Assembly: GCF_002844555.1 (NCBI RefSeq)
Contig: NZ_PJNI01000008.1
Location: forward strand, 1 to 64,000
DNA length: 64,000 nucleotides
Source: Brumimicrobium salinarum
GTDB taxonomy: Bacteria > Bacteroidota > Bacteroidia > Flavobacteriales_D > Crocinitomicaceae
Reading direction: 5' to 3'
A program made the position numbers and the translations under genes. This document shows positions 63,929 to 64,000 of the stretch, in pieces. The notes below the pieces were generated by a model. The model was given only the letters and a program-made list of their open reading frames with translations, did no database searches and was not told the DNA's origin. Positions within the stretch are counted from its first letter, which is position 1; each line of letters begins with the position of its first letter.

Positions 63929-64000
63929 ATGAAGCACGATTACTTTAAATATTATAATTCAAAAACTTTACTAACTCTTATTGTATTGATATTATCCCCA
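63929..64000 (+). CDS. Start of a secreted or membrane protein (3' partial)
   Basis: 24 residues visible: MKHDYFKYYNSKTLLTLIVLILSP, here seen as a charged start followed by a hydrophobic run (TLLTLIVLIL), a signal peptide or anchor. The rest lies outside the window, so it cannot be named. Confidence 0.5.
   Translation, partial: MKHDYFKYYNSKTLLTLIVLILSP

Noticed and set aside
1-64000. CRISPR array
   Set aside because: I looked for regularly spaced repeats and found none. The repeats present are intergenic or palindromic elements with irregular spacing.

Overview
The window is chromosomal DNA of low GC content from a member of the Bacteroidota, most likely the order Flavobacteriales. The evidence is: (i) type IX secretion and gliding genes (gldJ, two PorP/SprF proteins, porU, porV) and a C-terminal 'gliding-motility' sorting domain; (ii) promoters of the Bacteroidota form TAnnTTTG, several with an upstream TTG; (iii) family-typical variants such as a carB without the C-terminal allosteric domain, an endonuclease III without its Fe-S cysteines, and DUF4924, RteC and PorP/SprF families. 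A family such as Crocinitomicaceae is plausible but only inferred.

Layout. 1-1803: 3' end of a giant secreted adhesin-like protein. 1.9-16 kb, mostly minus strand: housekeeping genes (pyrF, purM-prfA, DUF58, a DUF4143 ATPase, TPR-nth, an SDR-TetR-AarF operon, murF) separated by repeat-rich spacers. 16-25 kb: the type IX secretion block (gldJ and porP/sprF on minus; porU, porV, ispF on plus). 25-32 kb: DUF1853, a small lipoprotein operon, DUF4924, an acyltransferase, rpsO, pnp and a second PorP/SprF gene. 33-45 kb: a decaying zone with a relic sorting domain, a frameshifted oxidoreductase, a deletion that joins a truncated hydrolase to a truncated WYL regulator, a frameshifted hydrolase and a frameshifted DUF4834 gene, interspersed with intact pabB-tilS and carB. 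All three frameshifts are single-base losses in homopolymers.

45-63 kb is a genomic island beginning at the 3' end of tRNA-Asp(GUC). It opens with an IntDOT-like tyrosine integrase and carries an RteC-type regulator, a small HTH protein, a replication-organiser-like protein, a DnaC-like ATPase and a peptidoglycan amidase. Then comes a defence block on one strand: an unknown zinc-finger-like protein, hsdR, an embedded PD-(D/E)XK protein, hsdM, hsdS, a KwaA-like membrane protein, a KwaB-like DUF4868 protein and a PDDEXK_4-type nuclease. A minus-strand group follows (possible HEPN protein, PIN-domain protein, XRE-ImmA/IrrE regulator) with operator-like TTTGTAAA sites upstream. No relaxase, conjugation or phage structural gene is visible, and the right end of the island is not in view.

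The most interesting part is the composite defence operon at 50.6-61 kb, especially the PD-(D/E)XK protein between hsdR and hsdM and the Kiwa-like pair followed directly by a second nuclease-like gene. The last 500 bases hold two tiny proteins and the signal-peptide start of a third, cut by the window end.
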